DNA from: Brugia malayi
Taxonomy: Eukaryota; Nematoda; Chromadorea; Rhabditida; Onchocercidae
DNA length: 64,000 bases
Direction of reading: 5' to 3'
Assembly: GCF_000002995.4 (NCBI RefSeq)
Contig: NW_025062478.1
Span: 7,788,001-7,852,000 of the forward strand
The notes under the pieces were generated by a model, which saw only the letters and a program-made list of their open reading frames with translations, ran no database searches and was not told the origin of the DNA. Within the stretch, counting starts at the first letter, position 1. Each line of letters opens with the position of its first letter. Shown piece after piece: positions 1-13,822 of this stretch. The translations under genes and the position numbers were made by a program.

Positions 1-3000
1 CTGTGTTTTCTACTGCTGATATCGAAACAAGAATAACAAAATGTTTTGGATATAAAGAATCAGTTGCACATGTGCTGCTTCAAACAGTTCAAAGTCAACA
101 TCAAATTCATACCTTTAACACTATGCTTTCCTTTATCAGGTTTTATGATTGACTTTGCATTGATCTCTTCTTGCATTTCTCCAAGTGCCACTTCACAAAG
201 CAAAATAAACCCTTCTGCGTTAAGTGCATAACAATAGTTTGCTGACTTTGATACTAAATCTGCGAAGTATATCCCTTTCCCAAACATATAACCTGTCTAA
301 AATTTCAATTTGGTACTATTTTGAATAGATTTCTCTCAAATTCTTTTTGATGTATATCATTTAAAACTTGCAACAGCAAAAAAATTATTCTGAAGCAAAC
401 TTTTTTAAAATTAAAAAAAAATCCACTTTGCTGCCAAATCTTATAGCAAGATTTGACTAGAAATAAAGACTTCATACTGTAGGTGCTTCTGGTGGTGCAA
501 CTCGTAATCCCTGTGATAAAATACCAGCATAATTCGTTATCCGTGAACCATGCCAAAGCAAATAATGATTTGGGATGTTTTTTTTGAACCTTTCACTTTC
601 GCCCCTACGCTTTATTCGGATGATCTACAAAACAATTCTTGCTCTTCATAACATGAAGAAAATGAAAGAATTGTACGGGAACTTCTAATCAAATAAGTAC
701 TTCCCCAAATCATTTCTTGTAAAACTTCAGAAAAATTATCATAAACAGACATCAATAATTTTAAGTTTGTATTGGTCATGTGTGGGCGCGTGCGTATTCG
801 TAGCATACTGCAATATGCGCTTATATTCATCTGATTGCTTATCCAAAACCTGAAAAAGCTTAGTTTGTTTTGTTCTTAGGTTACAGTTGGACGATTTCTT
901 AGTGTAAAACTGAAATCTTTCGCATACAAAGATTGAAAAAGTCGAATAAAAACAAGGTATAAGGATGTAAAAACCTCTAGCTGAGCATGCAATTTTTCAT
1001 AGTGTACGTCCAAAGGATCACGCATTCTATCCACTTCATCGTCAGTTTTCAAAATGCTGTATGTAACTTCAAGTTCCAAAAGATCATCAAGTAGTTTCGT
1101 TTTATCCTACAATATAATCCCATTTGCATATCGCATATTAAGTCGTCATAAAGGCTTATAGAAGATTTATAAACAACAAATTATACGAGCAACAGCAGAA
1201 AATAAGTATTTCTTAATTTAAACTAACAAAACTTTGCAAATCAAGAAAAAAAAAACTAATTTTATATCCAAATAATATATAGCTTGTTCTTTTTTTGAAA
1301 CATTAACAAACAAATATTTCCATATTAAATAAAATATGAAATAATTCAAACGAACAATTAAGAGTTTCTGCGAGTTAAGAAGCGGTGGTTTGTTCATACC
1401 AAAATTATGTGGAATAAGTGTGAAAAATCGATTTGTTGCATCCAAGTAATCTTCATATCTGGCATTACCAACTTCCATTAACTAAATTCCGATCTTAAAT
1501 TTCTACATAACTTTTTTGAAAAATTTCCTTAAACTTCTACATAACTTTCTTAAAAACTTTTCTTCCATTAGTTTTCATTAGAGTTTTTAAAAATATGCTT
1601 ACTTTTTGCAGTTCCGTTAAAACCTTATATGCATTTTTTATGTGACGAATTGATAATACCCCAAGAGGCATTTTATTTGTATCGATCTGCAAAAAATACC
1701 TCGGAAAAAAACTTAGTAACCATTAAAAAATAAAGCACAATCGCATAAAAGCTTCAGAATTAAACATATACTTCAACCAGCCAGATGATTTAACAATTCG
1801 AAATCTGTAAGAATAGAATTTACCTCAAGGCTTTCAAGAACATCGTTCATTACATTAACGTCAAAAATCATCTGAATAATTTGCTGTATCGATTCTGGCA
1901 GCTTTGATAACGATCCGGGTTTCACGAAGAATGCTTGTAGTTCTTTTGACTATTGTGTAAATAAATAAATATTAAGACAAAATTGTTTGTATTTTCAGAT
2001 TCAGAAAATAATCTCAAAATCTTCTAATAAGGAACAAAGTACCAGAAAACGAATATGTCGTAAATCTGACCATAATTTAGTTTTCTAAATGTAATTTTTA
2101 AAAGATCAATCCAAGAAGGTTTTGATTTAATCCTTCCATGTTTTCCTTCTTCTTTTTGGTCCAAATTTGATTTAAAATTATCGTAACTTCATGTTCCAAT
2201 CATTTCTACTAACTTATATAAAAATTACATAATATCAAAATGGTCAAATTGGGCTATGGTATTATGCTCCCACAATGCCATTTGGATGAACAAGAAAATG
2301 TATTCCTACATTTCCGTAATGAGTCTCAATAAGCGACATCTTCCCAGGAACTTTCTTGAAATTTTCAATATCTCCCCAATCATTTGCTGTTTTCTCACTA
2401 AACAACCTGCAATCCAATATCAGTGAGATTTGATAACAACCAATTAATCCCACATAAATTAGCTATTCATAAAGACGATAATAAACATACTTTTCAAAAG
2501 TTATTTTTGCTCCTCCCAAATTTCCGTAATACTTATCAGTTTTTGAGCCACCAATATCCGTGCCCACACGTCCCCATGAACGGAACAAATAATAGCTGAA
2601 AATATGAACACTTATTTATAACATTTCATTGAAAAACTAAATACTTTGCATTAGGATATTAAAAATGAACGCTAATATACTTTTGCTTGACGTCGTGTTT
2701 TAATAGTTGCAATTTATAGAATGAATTCGCTCCGGTTTGAAAATCAGCCTTTCCAAGTGTTGTTTCCCAAAGTTTGCCTGGCAGAAGGTGAATAATTTAG
2801 AATTTGAAACGATTCAAAAACTTTCACTAAATTCGATCAAAACATATTGCAATGTGATAAAGCTAAAATCCAAATAAAGTAATAAATAAATATTAATAAT
2901 AATAAATAAATATATAATAAATATTCCTGCAGATCTGAGGCCATGTGCATTGGTAGATTAAGACTGTACAAGCAAAAGTAACAACCTGTTTAACAGATGT

Positions 3001-6000
3001 ATTAAATGGAATTTCCAGTATGAGAGTTATAGTCTTGGAAGGTCTCACAACCGCTAGAAGCTTGCAACAATAAGTAATCAGACAATTTGATGAGTTTTCA
3101 AGCCAATAAATAAATAAATTAAATGTCTATTTTAACAACTGAAATCTCTAAAAAACTTGAAAAAAAAAAAACCATTTTCATCTTTCCATACATGAACAAC
3201 CTCATGAAGTGGACACTCAAAATCGACCACTGTTCCATTTTTTATAATCTGTCGCTGAATTCCAAAACGAGTATCTGCATAACGGTAATCAGCTATATGC
3301 CATTTCTGTTTAGTTAGTTAATAAAACAAAATCTTATCAACAGGGAAGCATAACGAATTCACCTCTCGGATCAGCGCTCTGGTGCTTCATAGATTTGCTA
3401 CTCATTTCACCAACATCCTGACCCAAGACCTTCAGCGACTCCGGTCTGAGATTAAAATTTTGAATACCATCGAACAAAAGGAAGAAATTTCATCTAATAA
3501 CAAATGCTTTTAGGGTGAGAATTTCGAAACAAAATCCTAATCTTTAAAATATCTGCGAGTTTTTGGACATTTCTGGAAAAAGAATCAGAAAAAATAGAAA
3601 ATTCACTTAATTAGCTTTTCATATTCCAAAGTGCTGTATTCTCTGTTCTTTGGATCCTGAAAATCCAAAAACACTTCAGATTTTGTAATAAATTTTCATG
3701 ACTAGCTATCATTCACAATTGCTTCACTTTAACTGTAAGCCTTTCTTCCTTTTCTCATGTACAATTACAAGAGAAAACATTAAATCTGGCGGATCCATAA
3801 AACATGTGATATTCCTTCACTAATAAAAGAAACCACTTTGACTACCTTGATTTTGAAATCCTTAAATTCAGAAATGTTTCTTTTGATTTCATCAGGAATG
3901 ATAAATGGCTTCCGAGGCGGATTGCGACATGCATACATACACCGTGTATATTCGGAAATATAACCAGTACAAACATAGCTTTGTTCTGATGAGCTAAAAA
4001 GGAAATCTAAAAAGAAGACAAATAAAATATAATTCAGAAAATCCAAACATGTTGGTAAACTAAAATATCAGACAAAATATGCTGTGCTATTACAAACAAC
4101 AATTCAGAAATAAAATATAATCAATTTATTAACGAACAAAATTAACAAATCGCTTTCTAAGAATAAAACCATACATTGATAACTTGCAATTTTATAGTCG
4201 AAAGAAAAAATATTAAGAAGTTATGAGTCTGAAGAAAGTTTATTTTTCTTAAAAAAAAAAAAACACAAGCGGGAAGATATGCAATAAAATGTAAAGACAT
4301 AATACGCAAATTTTTAAAAATTTACATATTGAAATAAACCTAACCAAGTCTTGCAGCAAAAGTTTTCTGTTGTTTCTTTATGCAAAAATTAGTGTAGGAA
4401 AACCATTTTTTTTTTGTTTTCCTACCTTTACAGTAAGAAGAATTCACCTGTACACAATGTTACCTTCTTTACACTGCGCACAAGGAAGCGGACAGCCAAA
4501 AACTATGCAATCAGCAAGACGATCCAGCAGCTACAATAAAAATTTTCGTTATAAATATCTCAAAAAGATTAAAATTAATGACTGGTAGTAAAGGAAGAAA
4601 TGCGTTGAGTATTACCATAATGATATGATTTTTGAGCATTGATCTATTTCGGAATCTGTTCAACACAGGAAATTATAAAATTTTCGACAGATCTGGAAGC
4701 TAAATAGATCGTATTCTAATAGAAATCTTGTTAAAAAAATATTACACTAAAATTATTTATCATTACTGAGCACTAATCTTACAAGATAAGTGGAAAAGAC
4801 CAATTCACCTTCGACTCTCCACCATGTCTGGGAAGTGCTTGGTTATTGGCTTGCAGCAAAGTCTGAATATCGTTTTTATTCAGACAATTTGATAATTTTT
4901 TTTTTATTGCCCATATTTCGTTTGTTTGTGCCTGTAAAAGTTAAATATCATAAAGAAAATTCATTTAAATATTGAATTTATAAGATAAATTTTGTACAAC
5001 ACCTTAAGACGTTTCATCTTCTCCTTTGTATCAAGTTGATCCACCCTTGCTTTTTTGGTAATGTTATCGATTTCCGTCGACTTTCTTTTTATAGTGGTCT
5101 CTGCTTGTCTATTAAACATTTTTTTCAGGAGATCTTGATCAGATTCTGACAAATCTTGGAAACCAAAAAATCTGAAAAACCTTCCACAATAACTGAAAAA
5201 AGTACAGGAAAAAAAAGTACAAAAATAAAACAAAATTAATAAATTTACTTTCGAAAGTTTCTCGAAATTTCTGGGAAAGCAGAAACAAAAACTCCATTAT
5301 GAATATAGAGATTCCTGGTTTAATTCAATTACTAAAATTCCAATATTTGTTACGAACTTTTCAGCGCAGTTGGTATTTTGTTGTATTTTCACAAAACAGT
5401 TTACGTGATACCATGCTGATTTCATCCCAAGTCTGAGAGTATTCTACAAATATTTTAGTCAGAATCTCTCAATCACATTTTCTCAAAAATAAGAAACTTA
5501 ATATTAAACTAGCATTAACAGCAGCACATTCTCTAAGGTAATAAATGAGACACGGAAAAAATGGTTAAATATTGATACTAATGAAAAACAATTTTTAGAA
5601 TTATTTCTCTTATCCCCAAACCTTTTCAATATTTCCTTTGCAATTCACGCACTTGCTGCGACCAGTTATAGCATATTCACAGATAATAGAGAGCTCTACA
5701 TCAGATACTCCAGCTAAATGAAAAAGCATTTATTCCTAACCTCTAAAACTTCATCTCTTTGATCAGCTATTTTTTTTTTTTATTACACTGAATGCATTAA
5801 CTGTGAACAAAAGCTCTTTTTTTATTACCCCATAAAGTAAAAGTCAAAGTAATCCAAAAAAATAAGAAATGAGTTAAAATAACGAGTTAAATACTGTCCT
5901 TAAGCGAAGCAACAATTTAAAATGCTGCTAGAACCCATAATTAAAACATCTTCAAAATTTTTTAGCTAACTTGACAGAAAAGACATGCTTCAAACAACCT

Positions 6001-6608
6001 TGATTTTCGCTTATTTTTTTACGAATTCGTTCCTGATCATTCCATTTTAGAAGCTCCAGACCACGGATAGAGGCTTCGTTTATGTCCTTTTGCTTTATTT
6101 TTTTCCAAAAACAAGTGAAGTGAAACCTGAAGAGAACATTCACCAAAAATTCTACTACGAAAAAAATGAATTTCATATTGAACTTCGAAATTATACCAGT
6201 TGTCTTGTAAACCATCAAAAAAACGACTCGGTTTCCGGAGAGACATGCGAAGTGAGTCCTTAAATTTTTATTTATTAGTGGAAACATCATCATTACATTA
6301 CATTTGCTCCGTATAATATTTGAAACATACTTAACTGTAAGTGTACCTTTACACTCACTTAAAATGCCACTTTATCTATATAATTGTTTATTTTCGGTGC
6401 CATTTTTATAGCTTAATTACAGTAAGTAAACTGCATTATTATGGATGATTCGTTTTTTGAATTAACCACTAATCTTTATTAGTGTGAACGAATTATTGGA
6501 TTTAAATAAATTTACCTGCGAAATTAAACCATGACAACCCTTACAAGCAGCACGATTACTTTTAGCATATTCAGCACCATAAGGTAAATCTTTTGCAGAT
6601 GACACCAT
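1..6608 (-). CDS. parp-1: Poly(ADP-ribose) polymerase 1 (PARP-1-like), 3' end outside the window
   Basis: Nuclear enzyme that senses DNA breaks and builds poly(ADP-ribose) from NAD+. The start ATG at 6608 opens zinc finger 1 (CKGC, then HFTC near 6110), with its middle exon around 6190-6245. Zinc finger 2 lies at about 5640-5700 plus 5350-5440, and a basic NLS-like stretch (KKAR) near 5060. Zinc finger 3/PADR1 is at about 3800-4880 ([13 protein letters not shown]). The WGR domain is at about 2270-3300, with [10 protein letters not shown] near 2570. The helical regulatory domain is at about 1030-1960. The ART catalytic part includes WHGSR near 545 and [11 protein letters not shown] near 285. 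Exons 296-113 and ~640-478 join in frame ([12 protein letters not shown]). The last exon, with the catalytic Glu, is missing because the window ends. No BRCT domain fits between zinc finger 3 and WGR. Splice joints were checked only in the 3' part. Confidence 0.95.
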
Positions 6609-8947
6609 TCGTTAGAAAGAAGGAACTGAAATATATGACAAATAGACTAGCAATGAATTGATTATCATGTGCTAGAAAAGATTTGCAAAATGGTTCGTCA
6701 CATTGATCGTATCACTGTGAAACGATATCTGCTAAATTACTGTAGTCAGCCAACTCTCAAACAGACTGGAGTCACTCGAAGGACTAAGTGCTTCATCAGT
6801 GAATTGAGGAATTAAGGTGTAAATGAATTGATGAAATGTTCTCCAGATGGAAGAGAGAGCATCCCTGAAATACACAGCAAATTGCAAATTGTTGAGGAGG
6901 TGTTTCCTGATAAATATTCGCGAAGGATGAAGAAGAGATACGGAATTAGGTTTGCATGTCCTTCTATCTTCCAGACATCATCACATCACATAGTAAAATT
7001 TATTTGCCAGTTCAGATTAGAAATTGTGAATGAGATTTCCACTGAGCTTAGATGAGACGCGAAATCGGTCACTTGTATTTCGCGCACATAATTTGCAACC
7101 AGTAATGAACTAATTACGATGACGACACGACACGAAGTGAAGCATGCGTGTTCCCAGTGTACAGTTCACTTCTCCAGCCTATGTCATAATAGAGAAATGT
7201 TTGACTTAAGTGATTTACGTTCAGTCTGCTTTCCCTGCCTTTTCTATTTACTGTCCTTAAATTATTTAGGGAATTTGGTCTATCAGTTATGGAATAAGTT
7301 TTATTTGCAGTTGGAGTTTTCAACAATGAATGGGCCAAGCCATGTCCAATTTAAGAATTGTAGATCGAAAGTTTGCTGAAGTGTTTGACCAATTTACGAA
7401 TAAAATTTACGAATAAAGTAAATAAAGCGAATCTTTTGATATACTCAACAAGACTGTTGCTTAAAACTTCTTTACTTTTCGCTTTTCTTAGCTAAACTTT
7501 TACTTAATATCAGTAAGGTGAGAAATTGAACTAATAAAACTGTCTTGTTTATCGTGAAAAAAACCACTGCGATAAGTCTATTTATAAATTATTATTATAA
7601 AAGAAAGGGTGTGGAGATTTTCAAAGTGATGAAAATATCGTTTCAATATTTTGCATAATAATGTCTCATACTCTTCGCTTTCTTATATCATTTCATTTGT
7701 TCTGCATGATAGATTCAGAATGAAACTTTTTCCAACTGTGCTTCAAATTCGTTAAAAAAAGACATTTCTTTACTAGTGTTCCAGCCCTTCTCAACAAACC
7801 TGTAAAGTATACATACTGCATTATTCATTGAACACTTAGTTTACAAATTAATGACAATAATTAACTCATCTGTTATTTACTGCACACTTTCACATTTTGT
7901 TTTCCAAAGACCATCGTAAGTAGTTAGCACTTGTTATTTACACTTGTCAGTTGTTATCCACGTAAATCATATTGTCAGAACGAACATGTACTTTACAAGT
8001 AATACAAGCATCGCTGGTTAATGATGACCGCCAGTTTTGCAGAAATGTTAGGTAATGAATGAACAATAATGAGTTAAGATGTTCTATAGTAGCCATAACT
8101 AATAAATAGTTTACTAACTACTAGTATAACTCTGCTAGGGTAGACGAGAGGTGAGTCGCTGAAAGAACTGCAAAAAAAATTTTTTTTTCTAAAAAACGTA
8201 TTTTTTTTGAAAATTAAATCTAAATGTCTTGGTTAGTTTTGTGATTACCAACAAACTAAACATTTCATTCGTTCAAAACTTTGCTTCATTGTTTGTGATA
8301 AAGAGTTTTTATATTCCAAAATATGGTCCATTGCATTTGTTCAGCTCACACTTTTTACTTATTTTAGCAAAATAGAAACAAATACAATGCAGATAGGATG
8401 AATCCATTCATTCTAAATGACCAGTCAACAGAATTTTAATTCCTGGCTAATTCTTATTTTAAAGAAAAATTTTTTTTTTTGCTTATTATATTAATAATAA
8501 ATTATTGTACATTTAATCATTTCAATTCTCATCTTTCTTTGTAAACACATTACAAATGCAGTCTTCCTCGTTATTTGTGGACTAAGCATTTGTAGATTGG
8601 CGTAAATCAATTGGAATGTTTGAGTGAATATGAAGAAGGCAATTATTTATCGAAGTATCGTAAAAAGATAACGTAAGATAATTTAAGATAGTATTTACAA
8701 ATCTTATTTCTTCTGATCTGTTGTCTTCTAATTTTTTCTTCCTCTATGTGTTATGAAATTTGATAGAAAGCAAGAGATTATCCTCAACAACCCTTTGAAA
8801 TGGCGTAAACCTTACGATAACATGATATTAGCACCCATCCGATTAAATGAATTAGTTCAGAGAGAAAAGCGCAATGAAAAGTTTTTCAGATTGATCAGGT
8901 TTTATTTGAGAAATTAAAATTGCACCTATGCGAATGGTGCAAATTTA
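6609..8947. other. Intergenic region between parp-1 and the PDZ gene
   Basis: This stretch lies upstream of parp-1 and downstream of the PDZ gene. Plus-strand short ORFs at 6690-6809, 6828-7055 and 7119-7379 overlap or adjoin. They match no family I recognise and have no clear splice links. I see no RNA gene or repeat here. It should hold the parp-1 promoter and the 3' UTR of the PDZ gene. Confidence 0.5.
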
Positions 8948-11584
8948 TCATTCCTTCACGCGTCTCAACTGTTTCCCCTCATTATCACTTGCTATTATCA
9001 CCTGCAATAGATTTTGGAAGAAACTTGTGTTAATAACACCTTTGAAATTAATTTGGAGATAATAGAAAGAAAAGAAATGAAAATTTTCAAAAGAATTTAG
9101 GCTTTTCATTTTATCCAATTGGACATTAATGACCACTCAACTTAAACATAGTGAGTGGTCGACAATATCTACTACATCATACATTTAATTTATTTGTTTA
9201 CAAGCTGTCTTATTGATCTATAATAATTACTTTTCGTACATTCTCTTTAATTTTTGATAAGTTTAGTGCTGTAGAGGATTTAAAAAAAGGTACTAAGGCA
9301 TACAAACAGCCTAATATTTTAGATAGAAATGGAGTGGTAGTAGCAAGAAATGTGCCATAACATTACTATTTATAGATCCAACCAAAGCGAAAAATCTGCA
9401 TTGGTCATCCTTTACTTTTTTAATGTCATTTAGGCTATTGTCATCAAGAAATTTAGCATTTGCGTGTTTTGTCTCAACTGCTGAAGCACAGTTTGAACTA
9501 ACGAATTGTTTCCATCATCTAGATTAAAATTTGAAAAATATTTATTAACTTACATCTTGTCTTTCGCCTGGTGCAATTTTCACAATCCTTGCATGGTCAG
9601 ATCCTCCTCCTTTATTGATATTTTTTTTCATTATTCCAGGCTGAAAACATAAAAATTTCGTTCAAATTTTATTGTAAGTAAGCAGAGTGTTTGCCGTAAT
9701 TGAATAAGAAATGGATCTTTGACAACTAAGAAATTTTTTTCTCTTTTAAAACTTAACCTTCTTAGTGTCCATTGCTTCCATCATTTTTTGTTGCTGACGG
9801 GCTGCTATTTCCTGAACATCAGACGCCATTGCAACTGATGGAGGTTGCATTTGAGATGCGTTCATGGCATCATCCGCCCATTCTTTCGCTTTTCCGGAAA
9901 CCGGACGTTCGATGCACATGCTAACAAAATTCTTCTTCTAAAACTGAAGCATAAAATATAAGCAAGTATGAAATATATTTAATTTGACATAAAAAATTCT
10001 ACATTTAATGTAAATTATTAGGAATTCGCAACCTTAAGAGCTCGGACAAGCAAACTTCTCGCAACTTCTTTATCAGTTACTTTTATACCATTGATATCAA
10101 TGATGTGATCTTTCTCCTGAAGTGACTGTGCTGCTAATGAGCCTGAAAATGGCCTGAACAAATGAAATTCGGACTTTCTATACCCTATGAAATTAAATTA
10201 GATGATGAAATTTCATTTAAATTTATTTCTTTTTACATTTGTCTTCCATCATTTCAGTTGATGTGCTTTCTGTGAAATGAATACCATACGATCAGGCAGG
10301 AGACATGAACTTCAAAGAAATTGGTTTTCATGTTAAAAGGAGACTTTGCAACATGACATAATGGCAGATAACTACGGTAGTTTCCTTTTCTTAGAAAACT
10401 TCAACAGTTTATCTTTTAAAGTTTGGTCAAACCCATGAAAAGCTAGTAATTATTTTTATCTTGAAATAAATACACTGGAACAAAAAAAGCCAAGGCTAAT
10501 TTAAAAATAAATGGAATATTGATCACAAAAAAATATATGGAAATAGAACCTGGATCAATACGTGACACGATTACATTGTTCTGGAAATGCTTAATGCCAA
10601 GGCCAAATTTACACCCTTTGACATAATTAATTTGAACATAGTGATATGTGAAGCCTTCGCGACGTTTAAATAAACTTTCATATTGTTCCGGAATATTATC
10701 CTGAGTCGTCTGAAAACATGTTTATTGATCGTTTTACTGGATGGAATATTTATCGTGACAACACTCAACCAACTTTATGAGTCATTTATTATTTCTTCAG
10801 TAAAGAGGCCACTTCCTTAGTTATTAAGTAAGTAAATTCAAAGAGCTACAATAAGCCAGTAACAAGAGTTACACTTTGCAGCCCACGATCGAATACAATT
10901 CGAATTGATACACCAGCTGCTTCAATTGCTTCTCTAGCCTCATCAACTGTTTGAACTGTACGATCTCCGATCTTAACTGCTTCATTAATTCTATTCATAC
11001 TGTCACGCACATTATTTATCTGCTTACCATTTATTATTATAGACTCAAATGATTTTCAAACGGAAGGCGCAAAAAGTAAAAGATAGAATGAATGAGCAAA
11101 TTGATAAATTGCGATTACAAATTTGTGATTCTGTCATTGTCTTCTCAAAATTGCATTTTGCAAAAAAAAAAAATTCATTATGAGCATTTTCCTCATTTTT
11201 CTTGAATTCATTTAAATATTCATATCATCAGTAATTCAATTTTAGAATTTCAAGAAGTTCTTTCTTTCTCGAAATCTCATTTTGGAATAAAATTAAAATG
11301 AACTTGGATAATGTGATCCCCAGGCAATAATTTACCATCACAAGGACCTTGCTTAGTTATCTCAATCACGTGTAAATTTTCATCGACACGCATTCCCAAG
11401 CCTTCATTATTTGTTTCAATGATCACCTCCTCATGTCGTTCTTTTTCTTCTGACGATTGCAAACTGCAAATGAAGAGAGAGGCAACATGGGAAATCTTTT
11501 TATAGTCATTTTATCAAGAGGATTGTGTTACGTGTTAGATCGTTCATCAGAAGTAAAAAGTGATTGGAAGCATTCCGTGTCCAT
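8948..11584 (-). CDS. Two-PDZ-domain protein
   Basis: Likely cytoplasmic adaptor that binds C-terminal peptides of partner proteins; the partners are unknown. Exon 1 (11584-11532, starting MDTECFQSLF) joins in frame to the exon starting at 11463. PDZ 1 has the carboxylate-binding loop as GLGMRV near 11395 and the end strand GDHIIQ near 11300. It continues in an exon at about 11030-10870 (INGKQINNVRDSMNRI, then VSIRIVFD). PDZ 2 starts near 10620 with a GLGIKHF loop and ends near 10030-10150 (SLQEKDHIIDINGIKVTD). The tail has a conserved-looking exon near 9765-9935 (CIERPVSGKAKEWADDA), an exon at 9554-9640 and the last exon 9001-8948. Compact two-PDZ proteins of this type occur in nematodes. 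Internal exon ends were only partly checked. Confidence 0.8.
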
Positions 11585-12120
11585 TCATTTGAACTTACAA
11601 GAGAAGATTTCTTCAAAAAATTTTTCCTTCTTTTGAAAAAATTAGTTTTGCAATGCGAATGGAACTGTTATGATTTTAGAATATTGATAAAATCTGGAGC
11701 GGTAAATGCGGCATCATAGCTATTACTGGGCTTATCATTTTAAAAGGTCATCTGATAGCAAAAAGACATCTTACATAGACATCGCTGAATATTGCAACCG
11801 TTTAAATTATTTTAAAAAAAATCATTGAAAAAGGAAGGAGACGACTCACTCTCATAAAGTCACCTTTTTTATAAAATTGATTGAAAATTTGTATGCAAAT
11901 GTAAGGAATACTGATATTTAATTGACACAATAAGATAGTCTTAACCATATAACTTAGTGACCATACAACTCATCATATAACTTTGCTTCAATAATATAAC
12001 TCTGCATCTGATACAATATGCACTATTAGCTTTCATTAAGCGATGAAAACGATAGCGAAGCGAAATGTACTGTTGATTTAAAGAAATGTGGACAAAGGAA
12101 AAGTAGTGCTTGGTGCAATT

Positions 12121-12737
12121 TCATCCTTCATGAGGTTCTGGAAGCTCATTTCGATTAACAAACATCAATTTCCACATATAGCTATCACTCATAGAGAAGA
12201 AATACAAGTCTTGATTGAGGTCCTCAATAAATTTGATGATATTTTTACGTTGCAGCAGAGCACAAATTAGCAGCATTGATACACCGAAGCCAATGAACAA
12301 ACTTCCGCAAATACGAAAAGGTTGCTCTGATTGCTGCAAATATCTATCTTTAAAGGAAATTTTAATTATGTTCGTTCATTATAAATAGTAAATAACTTTA
12401 AATGTTGGCTCAATAATCTAGCTAATATGAAGCCTTGATTTGAGATACGTTCCCTCTATCTATTTACAAACTTTCAGAATATAGAAGATGTTTCGATTAA
12501 ATTGTCATGATGAAATTATGGGTAGTTCGGATGCAGTTGGGCACTGATCCTAAGTGATGGATTCAAGTGATTAGTACATCCAGTAGATAGGGAAAATTAA
12601 ATGATCAATGTGGAAGTGAGAAGGCAAACCTGACATAACACAATAACTCCGCTTAGAACAAGTGTTATGCCAACGACAAACAATCCGGCAACAGTAAGCA
12701 CCGTACCTGGTGAACTTGGTGTCTTCTTCTGCATCAT
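12121..12737 (-). CDS. Small two-pass membrane protein, unrecognised
   Basis: Two exons, 12737-12630 and 12333-12121, join at phase 0 (VIVLCQ/QSEQPF) to give a 106-residue protein. The start is the first of two ATGs, 3 bases after a tttgttgtag acceptor, which suits trans-splicing or a 5' UTR intron. TM helix 1 covers about residues 12-34 (VLTVAGLFVVGITLVLSGVI) and TM helix 2 about 43-63 (RICGSLFIGFGVSMLLICAL). The rest is a polar tail of about 40 residues. I do not recognise the family. It sits between the PDZ gene and another small gene on the same strand, so it could share a polycistronic transcript, but that is only inference from spacing. Confidence 0.6.
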
Positions 12738-13391
12738 CGCCTACAACAAAATTTTGTTTAATTAATTTCTAAATTGAATTAATTCTAAGATCAATACAAT
12801 TAAAAATCATTAAGGGATCCTTGTTTACATGCCATTTACTAGTAAGGCAATAATTTTACAGATTTTGTGACTTACTTCAAACAAAAAGATTTAGCAACTT
12901 GATAATTCACTTAAAAAGAAATTAAAACAAGAGATAATGTAAGGAGAGTCGAATACGGTATTACAAGACCATATAGCTTCGAAATAATACTATGTTAACA
13001 TCAAGCAACTTTTATTTATATTAGAACGAGTTCTCAGGAACTCAAAATCAAAGCTATACTTTCATGCTTGAATAAGTATCCATCAATTAATCTATTTTAT
13101 CAATGTATCGTAACTATGAATAATTAGAAAGTTCAAACAGCATAAAGTGGAATCTAAATATTACAGCATTGAGAAGTCTCATCACCTGAGATTACTTCAA
13201 ATAAATTTATCCATCTTTATTTATATGTATAAGAGACTCGTAATCAAATAAATGAAAAAGTAAATATGTAAATAATAAATAACGAGATAAATATTAAGTA
13301 AAGATAAATAAATATGGGAGTCCAATTTTACTTATACACAAAGAAAATTTTCCTACAGATCATTAACTCATGATCAAAAAAACAAACAACA

Positions 13392-13822
13392 TTAATTGCA
13401 ACGAAAATAACCATTGGAAATGACCTTGTCGAAAACAGGTGTAATGATAAATTGGAGTGAATCGTTTCGTTGCACTGAATAATGTTTCTTGGGTACTGTT
13501 AGACGAAGATTAAATCCTCCTGGTGATGGCATTTCCTGAAGAATGTATGTCCCATTAAGCACTGTCAATATTTTAGCAATGTAAAATAACATTTCACTAA
13601 AGCAAATTTATTTCATTGATAGGAAGCTCACGTTTGAATCATTTCCCAATTCAGAATGCCGCTGTATCTCCATTCTATTTCGATTTTCTGATGTCTCAGA
13701 TCCTCTGATGCTGAATGGAGCAATCGTAGTGGTGACAATGGAAATCCCTGGTAGTACAAATTGTTTTGTTTCAAGAATGATCCGACATAACAGCTCAATT
13801 TCAATACATTTATCATAGTCAT
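13392..13822 (-). CDS. Small hypothetical protein
   Basis: Proposed exons 13822-13632 and 13596-13392 join in frame across a 35-bp intron (gtgagc...tttag) to give about 131 residues. The start ATG follows an AG directly (ttattaag/ATG). There is no signal peptide, membrane helix or motif that I recognise. The second exon ends DKVISNGYFRCN. The intron is unusually short, which is the weakest point of the model. An open stretch at 14236-14445 on the same strand might be a further 5' exon, but I found no convincing joint. Confidence 0.4.

Noticed and set aside
6690..7379. Candidate gene made of plus-strand short frames between parp-1 and the PDZ gene
   Set aside because: No family resemblance and no convincing splice joints between the frames; mentioned only as intergenic content.
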